DNA of 64,000 nucleotides from an uncultured Clostridia bacterium (GTDB lineage: Bacteria > Bacillota > Clostridia > Christensenellales > Borkfalkiaceae). Every line of letters starts with the position of its first letter. The first letter of the stretch is position 1. Below the pieces are notes generated by a model. It was not told where the DNA came from, ran no database searches, and worked only from the letters and a program-made list of their open reading frames with translations. Shown here piece after piece: positions 53,157-62,472 of this stretch. The position numbers were made by a program, and so were the translations under genes. The stretch is taken from assembly GCA_944327625.1 (NCBI GenBank), contig CALVHL010000001.1, positions 124,001-188,000 of the forward strand, given 5' to 3'.

Positions 53157-53966
53157 ATGAACGGAAAAAAAGTTCTTGCAATTCAGGATATTTCATGCGT
53201 CGGGCAGTGCTCGATAACGGCCGTGCTGCCCGTAATGTCTCACTTCGGCATGGAGACGGCAATTCTGCCGACGGCAATTCTCTCCAACCACACAATGTAC
53301 AAAAAGTGGTCGTATTTCGACTTCGCGCCCGAATTTGAAAGCGTGTTCGACGCGTGGAGGGTGAACGACATTAAGTTCGACGGATACGTGCTCGGCTATC
53401 TCGGCAGCAAAAAATATATGGAGCTGTCGGAAAAGATCTTCAAAGAATTTTCTAACGACGGCGCAAAGATAATAATCGATCCCGTGTTCGGCGACAACGG
53501 CAAGCTCTACCCCGGGTTTGACGAGAAATACGTTCAGGCGGTGAGGGAGTTCATCTCCAACGCCGACGTAATCGTTCCCAACATAACCGAAGCCTGCTAT
53601 CTCGCCGATATGCCCGTTCCCGATAAGTGCGACATCCCCAATGTAGAAAAGCTTATGTCGAAGCTTTCCGCTCTCACAAAGGGAACTATAATCATAACGG
53701 GCGTAGAGCGCGACGGAATGATAGGCGAGGGGATATACGACGGCGGCAAAATAGAATACGTCTTCGACGAAAAGTTGCCCCGTTTCTTCCACGGCACGGG
53801 CGACATATTCACCGCGGCTTATGCTGCTCATAAGCTCTGCGGCATGAGCGACGCCGAAAGCTGCAAAATCGCAGGCAGATTTGTCGCTGACTGCATACGC
53901 GCGACGGGCGACAATCACCCTTACGGCGTTCAGTTCGAGGACGTAATGAAGTCATCGCTCAGATAA
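53157..53966 (+). CDS. Pyridoxal/pyridoxamine kinase-like (PfkB-superfamily) protein
   Basis: 269 aa. IQDISCVGQCSITAVLPVMS at residues 8-27 and the activator-loop HGTGDIFTAAYAA near 220 mark the PdxK/PdxY ribokinase-like group. VIVPNITEACYLADM near 145 is the usual NxxE-type segment. Phosphorylates B6 vitamers to the active cofactor (salvage). RBS GGGAAGG. The leader (53091-53156) holds two small hairpins, GTGC/GCAC and TGCGGG/CCCGCA. Confidence 0.88.
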   Translation: MNGKKVLAIQDISCVGQCSITAVLPVMSHFGMETAILPTAILSNHTMYKKWSYFDFAPEFESVFDAWRVNDIKFDGYVLGYLGSKKYMELSEKIFKEFSNDGAKIIIDPVFGDNGKLYPGFDEKYVQAVREFISNADVIVPNITEACYLADMPVPDKCDIPNVEKLMSKLSALTKGTIIITGVERDGMIGEGIYDGGKIEYVFDEKLPRFFHGTGDIFTAAYAAHKLCGMSDAESCKIAGRFVADCIRATGDNHPYGVQFEDVMKSSLR

Positions 53967-54032
53967 TCGCCCTTTGCCGCTCAAAAATGCCGTATTTATG
54001 CGCTTTTGCCTCAATAAATCGAAAATTAGGTC

Positions 54033-54061
54033 TTTACAATCACAATATTTTGTGGTAAAAT
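54033..54061 (+). promoter_or_regulatory. nrdR promoter containing an NrdR-box-like palindrome
   Basis: TTTACA (54033-54038), 17-nt spacer, TAAAAT (54056-54061). The spacer contains CACAATATTTTGTG (54041-54054), a perfect CACAA/TTGTG palindrome close to the NrdR box, suggesting auto-repression. Confidence 0.65.
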
Positions 54062-54091
54062 AATATAAAATTACAAGGTATGGGGAAATTT

Positions 54092-54550
54092 ATGAAGTGC
54101 ATTTATTGCGGTTGCGAGGACAGCAAAGTTATTGACAGCCGTTCCGCCGACGAGGGCAGGACGATAAGAAGGCGCAGGGAGTGTGTCAACTGCGGCAGGC
54201 GTTTCACTACTTACGAGACTATCGAAGATACGCCCGTGCTCGTCATAAAGTCCAGCGGCGCAAGACAGGCTTACGATGCGCAGAAGGTCAAAAACGGCAT
54301 AATCAAGGCATGCGAAAAGCGCCCCGTGTCGATGGAAAAGATCGACAAGGTGGTCGACGACATTACCAAGAAGGTCTATAATTCTATGGAGCAGGAAATT
54401 ACCTCCAAGCAGATAGGCGAAATGGTAATGGACGAACTCAAATCGCTCGACGAAGTCGCCTATGTCAGATATGCAAGCGTTTACCGCTCGTTCACCGACA
54501 TAGACAGCTTTATGAAAGAACTGCAAAAAATGATGGAAAACAGAAAATAA
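54092..54550 (+). CDS. nrdR: Transcriptional repressor NrdR
   Basis: 152 aa. N-terminal zinc ribbon (CIYCGCEDS and later CVNCGRRF) followed by the ATP-cone domain (VIKSSGARQAYDAQKVKNGI). Senses dATP/ATP and represses ribonucleotide reductase genes. The frame is open from 54080, but the family starts MKCxYCG, giving the ATG at 54092 with GGGGA 6 nt upstream. A palindrome in its own promoter resembles its binding site. Confidence 0.96.
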   Translation: MKCIYCGCEDSKVIDSRSADEGRTIRRRRECVNCGRRFTTYETIEDTPVLVIKSSGARQAYDAQKVKNGIIKACEKRPVSMEKIDKVVDDITKKVYNSMEQEITSKQIGEMVMDELKSLDEVAYVRYASVYRSFTDIDSFMKELQKMMENRK

Positions 54551-54559
54551 TAATTACTT

Positions 54560-54590
54560 AAAGGCAGCCTGAAACTGCCTTTATTATTTG
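54560..54590 (+). terminator. Terminator-like hairpin between nrdR and ispG
   Basis: AAAGGCAG (54560-54567) pairs with CTGCCTTT (54575-54582), loop CCTGAAA, then ATTATTT. The ispG start codon is only 18 nt further on. Confidence 0.65.
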
Positions 54591-54599
54591 GTAGAAGAA

Positions 54600-55658
54600 A
54601 TGGAAAATTTGCTTAAAAAGACGCGAAAGGTCAACTGCGGCGGCGTAATAATAGGCGGCGGCGAGCGCGTTAAAATACAGTCTATGTGCACGACGAGGAC
54701 TGCCGACACCGAGGCGACTTTAAGACAGATTGCCGCCCTGCGCGAGGCGGGGTGCGACATCGTCAGGGTTTCGGTGCTCGACGAGGCGGATGCAGACGCG
54801 ATATCTGCGCTTAAAGCGGGCAAATTGCCCGTCGTAGCCGACATACACTTTTCTTACAAGCTTGCCGTCCGCGCGATTGAAAACGGCTGTGACAAGGTGC
54901 GCATCAACCCCGGCAATATCGGCGGAGAGCGCGAAATAGCCATAGTTGCGGACTGCATCAAAGCGCATAAAATTCCCGTCAGGGTGGGCGCGAATACGGG
55001 CAGCATTGAAAAGCAATATCTCGAAAAATACGGCAGAAGCGAAATATCGCTCGTCGAAAGCGCGCTCTATAACGCCCGCATACTCGAAGATCACGGCGTG
55101 AGCGATATTGTCGTTTCGGTCAAGGCTTCCGACGTGCCGCTTACCGTCAGGGCTTACAGACTGCTGTCGTCCAAGTGCGACTATCCCCTGCATATCGGAG
55201 TGACCGAGGCGGGGACCGAGCAGATGGCGATAATCAAGTCGGCGGCGGCGCTCGGCGGGCTGCTAATAGACGGCATAGGCGATACGCTCCGCATATCCAT
55301 AACGGGCGATCCCGTGCGTGAAATCTACGCCGCGCAGAAGCTGCTCCGCGCGGTGGGGCTGGACGATCAGTTCGTCGACGTCATTTCCTGCCCGACCTGC
55401 GGCAGAACGCAGTGGAATGTCGTCGAACTCGCCGAAAAGGTCAATAAGCGCGTCGAAAACGTCAGAAAAAAGCTCAAAGTCGCCGTAATGGGCTGTGTAG
55501 TCAACGGCCCGGGCGAGGCGAAGGACTGCGATCTGGGCATTGCGGGTTCTAAGGAATATTGCGTAATTTTCAGGCGCGGCGAGGTGGTAAGGCGCATTGC
55601 CGCCGCCGATGCCGAGAGCGAATTTTTCGCCGAACTGGAAGGTCTGCTTAATGGTTGA
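54600..55658 (+). CDS. ispG: 4-hydroxy-3-methylbut-2-enyl diphosphate synthase (IspG/GcpE)
   Basis: 352 aa. Penultimate step of the MEP isoprenoid pathway; [4Fe-4S] enzyme. IQSMCTTRTADTEAT near 26, ADIHFSYKLAV near 80, RINPGNIGG near 100, and the cluster ligands CPTCGRTQW near 263 plus GCVVNGPGEAKD near 300. The frame is open from a TTG at 54588; the ATG at 54600 has only a weak GAAG upstream. Its stop overlaps the following PolC-like gene by 8 nt. Confidence 0.96.
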   Translation: MENLLKKTRKVNCGGVIIGGGERVKIQSMCTTRTADTEATLRQIAALREAGCDIVRVSVLDEADADAISALKAGKLPVVADIHFSYKLAVRAIENGCDKVRINPGNIGGEREIAIVADCIKAHKIPVRVGANTGSIEKQYLEKYGRSEISLVESALYNARILEDHGVSDIVVSVKASDVPLTVRAYRLLSSKCDYPLHIGVTEAGTEQMAIIKSAAALGGLLIDGIGDTLRISITGDPVREIYAAQKLLRAVGLDDQFVDVISCPTCGRTQWNVVELAEKVNKRVENVRKKLKVAVMGCVVNGPGEAKDCDLGIAGSKEYCVIFRRGEVVRRIAAADAESEFFAELEGLLNG

Positions 55659-57186
55659 TGAGATACTTGACGAAATAAGAAAAATACCCGCGATGAGTAC
55701 GGCGATACTCAACTCGGTAGAGCTCATCAAGTCTGAAAACGCCGTCGAGGTCGGGCTGATTACCGACAAGGCGTTTACCCCCGACGACGAACTCAAAGTC
55801 AGAAAGATTTTGTCGGGCTATGTGCCGCAGCTCTTTTCTTCGCGGGTAAAAATATCCAAACTCACGCCCGACGAGGGCATGGTCGCCCGCAAAATTCTCT
55901 CGATAATTCCCTCCTGCAACAGGCAGATTTCTGCGTTCGTCACCGCCGACGATATAAAAGTAGAGCGCGTCGAGGGCGGGTTTTACTTTACCATTAAGGT
56001 CATAAGCTGCAACGCCTATACCAACGACTTTATAGCCGCCGTGGTAAAGGAGCTTAAAAAGTGCTATTGCGGCGAGTTTTCGGGCAAGTGCATAGCCGAT
56101 GCCTCCAAGGTCGACGACATAGTCATCGAGGAGGAGCACGAGAATATAGAGTACGTCATTCCCGTCAGGACTTTTGAAATAGCCGACTTTACGCCCATAG
56201 AGAGCACTAAGGAAAGGACTTCGGCGGTATATCTTTCCGACCTCAATTTCGTCAGCGAGGAAGTCGTCGTCTGCGGTAAGATCGAGGACATAAGGGAGCG
56301 CGAACTCGAACGCCCCGACGGCAGAAAGCGCATAATGTTCAACTTTACGATAACCGACACGACGGCGACCATGCGCATTTCATATTTCGCGCGGCAAAAG
56401 AGCATAGACAAGATACGTAAGCTTGCGGTGGGCGACAGCATAGTCATGACCTGTAAGACCGACACCTTTAACGGCATGGTGCGCCCGACGGCAAACCTCA
56501 TAGACTACGGTAAAGTGCCGGACGGCTTCGTGCCCGAAAAGCGCATGTCCAAGCCCGTGCCCAAGTACTACGAGACCATCAATCCTCAGCCCTTTGAGGA
56601 GTTCACGCAGGACGATATGTTCACCGACAGGTCGATGCCCGATTGTCTAAGACAGAACGTATTTGTCGTGTTCGACCTCGAAACGACGGGGCTCAACAGC
56701 TCTCCGTCGGCGGGCAATATGGACAAGATTATAGAGATAGGCGCGTTCAAGCTCATAGACGGCGAAATTGCCGAGCAGTTCAGCACCTTCGTCAACCCGA
56801 GGCGCAAGCTCTCGGAGGAAATAGTCAAACTTACGGGCATAGAGCAGAGCCAGGTGGACGGCGCGCCCGACTATGAGGAGGTCATGCCGGATTTCTTCAA
56901 GTTCTGCGACGGCGCATATCTCGTCGGTCACAACATAGCCAATTTCGACTTCAAGTTCGTCGATTATTACTGCTCCAAGTGCGGCTATATGCTCGAAAGA
57001 AAGATCTTCGACACTATACCGCTTTCGCAGCAGCTTTTAAGGCTGTCCAACTATAAGCTGAATACCATCGCCGACTACTTCGGCATAACTTTCAACCACC
57101 ACAGGGCGGCGGACGACGCGCTGGTGACGGCAAAAATCTTCAAAGAACTGATAAAAATAAAAAAATCTTTGCCAAACCTGTGCTAA
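55651..57186 (+). CDS. PolC-derived protein: N-terminal domain, OB fold and 3'-5' exonuclease, no PHP or polymerase
   Basis: 511 aa. Residues 1-190 resemble the PolC N-terminal region. About 199-290 is a PolC-type OB fold (VVVCGKIEDIRERE, FNFTITDTTATMRISYFAR). From 336 on it is a DEDDh exonuclease with all catalytic residues: VFDLETTG (Asp342, Glu344), GHNIANFDF (Asp433) and HHRAADD (His484, Asp489). In full PolC the exonuclease is inserted in the PHP domain and followed by the polymerase; here neither PHP half nor polymerase exists and the gene ends at 57186. The position (ispG upstream, rimP-nusA downstream) is that of polC. Coupled to ispG by an 8-nt overlap (ATGGTTGA). Confidence 0.85.
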   Translation: MVDEILDEIRKIPAMSTAILNSVELIKSENAVEVGLITDKAFTPDDELKVRKILSGYVPQLFSSRVKISKLTPDEGMVARKILSIIPSCNRQISAFVTADDIKVERVEGGFYFTIKVISCNAYTNDFIAAVVKELKKCYCGEFSGKCIADASKVDDIVIEEEHENIEYVIPVRTFEIADFTPIESTKERTSAVYLSDLNFVSEEVVVCGKIEDIRERELERPDGRKRIMFNFTITDTTATMRISYFARQKSIDKIRKLAVGDSIVMTCKTDTFNGMVRPTANLIDYGKVPDGFVPEKRMSKPVPKYYETINPQPFEEFTQDDMFTDRSMPDCLRQNVFVVFDLETTGLNSSPSAGNMDKIIEIGAFKLIDGEIAEQFSTFVNPRRKLSEEIVKLTGIEQSQVDGAPDYEEVMPDFFKFCDGAYLVGHNIANFDFKFVDYYCSKCGYMLERKIFDTIPLSQQLLRLSNYKLNTIADYFGITFNHHRAADDALVTAKIFKELIKIKKSLPNLC

Positions 57187-57189
57187 AAC

Positions 57190-57218
57190 TTGCCAAACGC
57201 ATTCAGTCGTGTTATAAT
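57190..57218 (+). promoter_or_regulatory. Sigma-A promoter of the rimP-nusA-infB operon
   Basis: TTGCCA (57190-57195), 17-nt spacer, TATAAT (57213-57218). Confidence 0.8.
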
Positions 57219-57245
57219 ATAGCAGACTTAATACTTAGTTTTAAG

Positions 57246-57273
57246 ATTGAGTGCCTTGACAAAGGCACTCAAT
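57246..57273 (+). promoter_or_regulatory. Perfect 12-bp leader hairpin before rimP
   Basis: ATTGAGTGCCTT (57246-57257) pairs fully with AAGGCACTCAAT (57262-57273), loop GACA, no T-run. It sits in the leader 18 nt before the rimP start and may be an RNase or regulator target. Confidence 0.6.
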
Positions 57274-57291
57274 ACTTGTATATGGAGATTT

Positions 57292-57750
57292 ATGAAATTC
57301 AAATCAGCTGATGAAATAAGGAAATTTGTCGAGAAAATAGCTGCGCCTATGGGCATTGAGATAGTCGATATCGCGCTCAACGAAAAGCAGGCGCAGTTGA
57401 CTGTCTTCATCGAGACGGAGGAGGGCGTAGACCTCGACACCTGCGAGAAGTTCCACAACGCAATAATCGATCCGATAGACGAGCTCGATCCGAGCTACGG
57501 CGACGCATACACGCTCAACGTATCCAGCCCCGGGCTCGACCGTCCGTTTAAGACACAGCGCGATTTTGAGAGAAATCTCGGCAAGGAAGTGGAGATTAAG
57601 CTCTATTCGCCCCTTAAAGGCAAGAAATTTCTCGAAGGCGTACTCAGCGCGTTCGACGAGAACAATATAACCGTCGAGGTAAACGGCGAAAGCCTCAAAC
57701 TGCCCCGCAACCGCATAGCCAAGATAAACAAGGCTATCAAATTTGAATAA
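57292..57750 (+). CDS. rimP: Ribosome maturation factor RimP
   Basis: 152 aa. Two-domain RimP needed for 30S subunit maturation. AAPMGIEIVDIAL near residue 18, VDLDTCEKFHNAI near 46, LNVSSPGLDRPFKTQRDFERNLG near 73. The frame is open from 57247, but the ATG at 57292 has GGAG 4-5 nt upstream and is the family start. First gene of the translation operon. Confidence 0.95.
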   Translation: MKFKSADEIRKFVEKIAAPMGIEIVDIALNEKQAQLTVFIETEEGVDLDTCEKFHNAIIDPIDELDPSYGDAYTLNVSSPGLDRPFKTQRDFERNLGKEVEIKLYSPLKGKKFLEGVLSAFDENNITVEVNGESLKLPRNRIAKINKAIKFE

Positions 57751-57801
57751 TTAAGGCGCTCTGAAAACCGCGCAAACAGACATATTATAGGAGAAATCAA
57801 A

Positions 57802-58902
57802 ATGGTCAATAAGGATTTTTTTGCTGCTCTTGCAGATCTTGAAAGTCAGAAGGGTATTCCCCAGGAAGTATTTATCGAGGCGCTCAAAAACGCGCTCGTT
57901 TCTGCACGCAAAAAGCAGGGCGGTTCCGGCGCGATCGAGTTCAAGTTCCTTCCCGAAAAGGGCACTATCGAGTTTTACTCGGTAAGGACGGTCGTCGAGG
58001 AAGTCGAGAACAGGGATACCGAAATCTCGCTCGAAGAAGCGCAGGAGATTAAGAAAAGCTATAAGGTCGGCGACAAAATCATCGAAAGCTTCAAGCCCAA
58101 GGATTTCTCCCGCATTGCCGCGCAGACCGCAAAGCAGGTAATACTTCAGAAACTGCACGAGACCGAGAGAGACGCCGCAATGACCGAATTCTCCGACAAG
58201 GAGGGCGAACTTGTCGTCGGTACGATAAGAAAGATCGACGCGAGAAACGTATATGTCGAGCTCGGCAAAGGTCAGGTCGAGGGGCTTATGATGCCCTCCG
58301 ATCAGGTGCCCAGCGAGACCTATAACGTCAACGACAAGATAAAGGTATTCGTCAAGCGCGTCAAAAGCGGCTATAAGGGCGCACAGGTGCTCGTCAGCCG
58401 TTCTTCGGCAGGGCTCGTGAGAAAGCTCTTTGAGGAAGAAGTGCCCGAAATTAAGCAGGGCAGCGTAGTCATAAAGGAAGTCAGCAGAGAGGCGGGCGCA
58501 AGGACCAAGATTGCCATAAGCTCCGAAGATCCGAGGGTGGACGCCGTCGGTGCGTGCGTAGGCAACAAGGGTTCGAGGGTTAATGCGATCGTCGAGGAAC
58601 TCCACGGCGAGAAGATAGACATCATTCCCTGGAGCGAAAATCCCCTCGAATTCATCGCCAAGGCGCTCTCCCCCGCAAAGGTCATTTCGGTTACACAGCT
58701 CGACGGCGAGAAGTCGGCAATGGCTGTCGTTCCCGACGACAAGCTGTCGCTTGCGATAGGCAAGGACGGTCAGAACGCCCGTCTTGCCGTAAGGCTTACG
58801 GGCTGGAAGATAGACGTCAAGAGCGAGAGCGCGGCCGCAAAACTCGGCTACGGCTTGCAGGATATAGAGGACGAAGGCGAAACGGGAAAGGAAGAAGAAT
58901 AA
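57802..58902 (+). CDS. nusA: Transcription termination/antitermination factor NusA
   Basis: 366 aa. NusA N-terminal domain (FFAALADLESQKGIPQEV) to about 125, S1 domain (GTIRKIDARNVYVELG) about 135-200, then KH1 and KH2 (VGACVGNKGSRVNAI, AIGKDGQNARLAVRLTG). The C-terminal acidic repeats of E. coli NusA are absent, as in Firmicutes. RBS AGGAGA. ylxR starts 3 nt downstream. Confidence 0.96.
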   Translation: MVNKDFFAALADLESQKGIPQEVFIEALKNALVSARKKQGGSGAIEFKFLPEKGTIEFYSVRTVVEEVENRDTEISLEEAQEIKKSYKVGDKIIESFKPKDFSRIAAQTAKQVILQKLHETERDAAMTEFSDKEGELVVGTIRKIDARNVYVELGKGQVEGLMMPSDQVPSETYNVNDKIKVFVKRVKSGYKGAQVLVSRSSAGLVRKLFEEEVPEIKQGSVVIKEVSREAGARTKIAISSEDPRVDAVGACVGNKGSRVNAIVEELHGEKIDIIPWSENPLEFIAKALSPAKVISVTQLDGEKSAMAVVPDDKLSLAIGKDGQNARLAVRLTGWKIDVKSESAAAKLGYGLQDIEDEGETGKEEE

Positions 58903-58905
58903 TAG

Positions 58906-59181
58906 ATGCCCAAGACTAAGAAAATACCGCTCAGACAGTGCATAGCGTGCAGGGAACTCAAAGAAAAGCGCGAGATGCTCAGGATCGTCAAGACGTCCGA
59001 GGGCAAAATATTCCTCGACTTTTCTTCAAAGGCCGCAGGCAGAGGCGCATATATCTGCGACAACCCCGAATGTATCAAAAAGCTCAAAAAGGCGCGGCTT
59101 ATAGACAAAGTGTTCGGTTGCAGGGCAGACGACGCGGTCTATGCCGCAATCGAGGAGGAATACCTTGGCAGAAAAGGTTGA
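58906..59181 (+). CDS. ylxR: YlxR (RnpM) RNA-binding protein
   Basis: 91 aa, DUF448. RQCIACRELKEKREMLRIVK near residue 10 and GRGAYICDNPECI near 47 are family hallmarks. B. subtilis YlxR/RnpM binds RNase P RNA and modulates its activity (established for the homologue). In the standard operon between nusA and the L7Ae-like gene, with which it overlaps by 17 nt. Confidence 0.93.
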   Translation: MPKTKKIPLRQCIACRELKEKREMLRIVKTSEGKIFLDFSSKAAGRGAYICDNPECIKKLKKARLIDKVFGCRADDAVYAAIEEEYLGRKG

Positions 59182-59482
59182 CGCATACCTCGGCTTTTGT
59201 CTCAGGGCGCGGAAAATCGCGCTCGGTTCGGGTACGATAGACACCCTGAAAAAGGACGTCTATCTCATAATTGTCTGTTCGACTGCGTCGGAAAACGCAT
59301 TTAAACTAGCTTTGAAATACAGCAACAGATTTTCCTGCCCGCTCGTCGTGTGCAACGGCGGTCTTGAAAATTCTGTCCATAAAGCAGGTTGCAAGCTTGC
59401 GGCCGTGCGCGATAAAAATCTTGCCGAGGCGATATGCGATAACCTCGGCGGCAACTACAAATTATATGCTGGGAGGCAATAA
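59165..59482 (+). CDS. ylxQ: L7Ae-family ribosomal/RNA-binding protein YlxQ
   Basis: 105 aa, L7Ae/L30e/S12e fold that binds kink-turn RNA. YLGFCLRARKIALGSGTIDTL near residue 7 and LIIVCSTASENAFK near 34. Start assigned to the TTG at 59165 because AGGAGG lies 6 nt before it and the protein begins at that point; no ATG is suitable. It overlaps ylxR by 17 nt and ends 2 nt before infB. Confidence 0.88.
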   Translation: MAEKVDAYLGFCLRARKIALGSGTIDTLKKDVYLIIVCSTASENAFKLALKYSNRFSCPLVVCNGGLENSVHKAGCKLAAVRDKNLAEAICDNLGGNYKLYAGRQ

Positions 59483-59484
59483 TT

Positions 59485-62085
59485 ATGGCAAAATACGAAA
59501 ATATTGAGAATATATCCAAAATGCTCGGCGACGGCAGTTTCAGCGAGCTGTCCAAGAAAATTTCCGCCGTCGAGAAGTCGGCTTTCGACGTAATTAAAAA
59601 ACTCTCCGCCCTTGAAAACGAAAGGGCGAAGAAGCAGGCTGAGATATCGGACAAGGAGAATGTGCAGGAAGCGTCCGAACAGCCCGCCGCACCCGCGCCG
59701 AAAGAGGCCGTAAAGGAGGTTAAGCCCGCCGCAGAAGTCAAGGCGGAAGAACCTGCCGAAATAAAGCCCGAGAAGGTTGAAAAGGTTGAGGTCAAGGTTG
59801 AAGAAAAGCCCGCAGCCGAAGAAAAACCCGTAAAGGCAGCCGAAAAGCCGACGGTTAAGACCGAGGAAAAACCCAAGGCGGAGGCTAAACCCGCCGAAAA
59901 GAAGGGCAAAGAGGAGGCAAAAGCTCAGCCTGCTCAGCCCAAGAGACCTTCATTCATAGTCGCTAAGGCAAGTTCTCTGCCTCCCAAGACATTTGTCAAC
60001 AGCGACAGTTCATCCCGCGGACAGAGGAGCGCGAACGGCGGTCAGGCAAGACAGGGCGCAAGCCGTCCTGCATCTTCCGCGCCGAGATACGTCGCACCCG
60101 CCGCGCCTCAGCCTGTAAAACCTGCGGGCAAGAACTTCGGTCCCGACAAGAAGAAGGGCTTTGAAAAGACCTACGTCGAAAAGGACAGACACGCAATATC
60201 CAAGCGCGCGCTTGCCAAGCAGCAGGGCGTTACCGTCGAGGACTTCGACGAGGACAAGAGCGGTTACAGAAAGCTGAGGGTAAAGAAGGATAAAAAGCAG
60301 GTTGCTGCCAATACCGTCAAGATAGAGCACGCAGTCGTCACTACCGACGAAATACCCCTTAAACTGCTCTCCGAAAAGATAGGCATGCCCGCTGTCGGAA
60401 TAACCAAGTGGCTGTTCAAAGAGGGCATAATGAAGACGGTTAACGAATCTATCGATTACGATACCGCCGCGCTCCTTGCCGCAAGCATAGGCATAGAGCT
60501 TGAATACAAGCCCGAAAAGACGGCGGAGGAAATACTCAGCGAAAAGCAGGCGGACACCGTGGAGGAGATCGAAAGCCTCGTTCCCCGTGCTCCAGTCGTA
60601 ACCGTCATGGGACACGTCGACCACGGCAAGACTTCGCTTCTCGACTATATCAGAAAGTCCGCCGTAGCGTCAGGCGAAGCTGGCGGTATTACCCAGCATA
60701 TCGGCGCATATTCGGTCAACGTCAACGGCAAGTCGATAACCTTCATCGATACCCCGGGACACGAAGCGTTCACGGCGATGAGGGCGAGAGGCGCTCAGGT
60801 CACAGATATAGTCATTCTCGTCGTTGCCGCAGACGACGGCATAATGCCCCAGACGATAGAGGCAATCAACCACGCCAAGGCGGCAAACGTCTCGATAATC
60901 GTTGCGATTAACAAGATGGATAAAGTCGGGGCAAATCCCGAAAAGATAAAGCAGGATCTGACGGGCTACGGGCTCGTTCCCGAAGAATGGGGCGGCGATA
61001 CCCCCGTATGTCCCATCTCCTGCAAGACGGGCGAGGGCATACGCGAATTGCTTGAAAACGTCCTGCTCGTCGCCGAGATGAAGGAACTTCTCGCCAACCC
61101 CGAAAGAGAGGCGAGGGGCGCTATCATCGAGGCTCAGCTCGACAAGGGCAAGGGCCCCGTTGCGACCGTGCTCGTGCAGAACGGTACACTGCATACGGGC
61201 GACAATATAATTTCAGGCACGATTACAGGCCGCGTCCGCGCCATGATAGACGACAGGGGCAGGACGGTCAAGGAGGCAGGTCCTTCAATGCCCGTATTCG
61301 TCCTCGGCCTCGAAGAAGTGCCCAATGCGGGCGACTCTATCTTCGCGGTATCGCAGGACCTCATGAAGTCTGTCATCGAGGAGAGAAAGAGAAAGCAGAG
61401 CGAGGCCATGGTCAAGGCGGCTTCCAAGATTTCGCTCGACGACGTGTTCGGCAAGATAGCCGAGGGCAATATCAAGACGCTCAACCTCATCATCAAGGGC
61501 GACGTTCAGGGTTCTGTCGAAGCGGTTAAGCAGTCGGTCGTCAAGCTCTCCAACGATGAAGTTCAGGTCAAGGTCATTCACAGCGGCGCAGGCGCGATTA
61601 CCGAATCGGACGTTATGCTCGCCGACTCGTCAAATGCCATAATTCTCGGCTTCAACGTGCGTCCCGACTCCAAGGCAAGGGCAACCGCCGAGAGAAGCAA
61701 GGTCGACATAAGGACTTATCGCATAATCTACGACCTGCTCGACGATATCGAAGCGGCGCTCAAAGGCATGCTTTCTCCCAAGTATCAGGACGTATATCTC
61801 GGCAAGTGCGAAGTTCGTCAGACCTTCAAGATCACGGGCGTCGGCAATATTGCGGGCTGCTACGTGCTCGAAGGCAAGATAATTAGGGGCGGCAAGCTCA
61901 GGATATACCGCGACGACGTGCTCGTCGTCGAGGGCAACGTGCAGCAGCTCAAACGCTTCAAGGACGACGTCAAGGAAGTCAACTACGGCTATGAGTGCGG
62001 TTGCGCAATCGAAGGCTTCAACGACATCAAGGTCGGCGACATTATAGAGTGCTATTCGATCGAGGAAATTGCGCCTAAGGCATAA
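59485..62085 (+). CDS. infB: Translation initiation factor IF-2
   Basis: 866 aa. N-terminal 1-270 is low-complexity, rich in Ala/Glu/Lys/Pro, as usual for IF-2. IF2_N ([20 protein letters not shown]) at about 290. G domain: [12 protein letters not shown] near 376 (G1), DTPGHEAF (G3), [10 protein letters not shown] (G4), then the conserved domains II-IV with the fMet-tRNA-binding C terminus ([20 protein letters not shown]). GTPase that brings initiator tRNA to the 30S subunit. Confidence 0.97.
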   Translation: MAKYENIENISKMLGDGSFSELSKKISAVEKSAFDVIKKLSALENERAKKQAEISDKENVQEASEQPAAPAPKEAVKEVKPAAEVKAEEPAEIKPEKVEKVEVKVEEKPAAEEKPVKAAEKPTVKTEEKPKAEAKPAEKKGKEEAKAQPAQPKRPSFIVAKASSLPPKTFVNSDSSSRGQRSANGGQARQGASRPASSAPRYVAPAAPQPVKPAGKNFGPDKKKGFEKTYVEKDRHAISKRALAKQQGVTVEDFDEDKSGYRKLRVKKDKKQVAANTVKIEHAVVTTDEIPLKLLSEKIGMPAVGITKWLFKEGIMKTVNESIDYDTAALLAASIGIELEYKPEKTAEEILSEKQADTVEEIESLVPRAPVVTVMGHVDHGKTSLLDYIRKSAVASGEAGGITQHIGAYSVNVNGKSITFIDTPGHEAFTAMRARGAQVTDIVILVVAADDGIMPQTIEAINHAKAANVSIIVAINKMDKVGANPEKIKQDLTGYGLVPEEWGGDTPVCPISCKTGEGIRELLENVLLVAEMKELLANPEREARGAIIEAQLDKGKGPVATVLVQNGTLHTGDNIISGTITGRVRAMIDDRGRTVKEAGPSMPVFVLGLEEVPNAGDSIFAVSQDLMKSVIEERKRKQSEAMVKAASKISLDDVFGKIAEGNIKTLNLIIKGDVQGSVEAVKQSVVKLSNDEVQVKVIHSGAGAITESDVMLADSSNAIILGFNVRPDSKARATAERSKVDIRTYRIIYDLLDDIEAALKGMLSPKYQDVYLGKCEVRQTFKITGVGNIAGCYVLEGKIIRGGKLRIYRDDVLVVEGNVQQLKRFKDDVKEVNYGYECGCAIEGFNDIKVGDIIECYSIEEIAPKA

Positions 62086-62103
62086 ATTTTCGGAGGTGAT
62101 TGA

Positions 62104-62472
62104 GTGAAAGGAGTCAGAGGAGAACGGCTTGCAAGCCAGTTCAGGGAAGAAATTTCCAGGATTATTGCCACAGATTTAAGGAACAGACATCCCGAACTCA
62201 GCGCAATAATCAGCATTACCGAAGCCGACGTCGCGCCCGATTTAAAAAGCGCGAAGATCTATACGAGCATTTACGACACCGACGAAGCCAAAAAAGAGCG
62301 CAGTTTTGAAATTTTAAAGGAAAATGCGGGGCATATCCGCCACGAACTTGCCAAAGTTCTGCGGATCAGGACCGTGCCCGAACTTCGTTTCATCGTTGAC
62401 GGCAGTATGGAATACGGCGTCAGGATAGACAATATTTTAAGTAAGATAGAAAAGAGCGATAAAGATGACTAA
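62104..62472 (+). CDS. rbfA: Ribosome-binding factor A
   Basis: 122 aa KH-like protein for 16S rRNA 5'-end maturation. REEISRIIATDLRN near residue 16, KSAKIYTSIYDTDEAKKE near 42, HELAKVLRIRTVPELRFIVD near 79. Starts with GTG at 62104, 4 nt after a strong GGAGGTGA. Overlaps nrnA by 8 nt (ATGACTAA). Confidence 0.94.
   Translation: MKGVRGERLASQFREEISRIIATDLRNRHPELSAIISITEADVAPDLKSAKIYTSIYDTDEAKKERSFEILKENAGHIRHELAKVLRIRTVPELRFIVDGSMEYGVRIDNILSKIEKSDKDD

Noticed and set aside
59700-60100. Low-complexity Ala/Glu/Lys/Pro repeats in infB
   Set aside because: Usual for the IF-2 N-terminal linker; not a mobile or phase-variable repeat.
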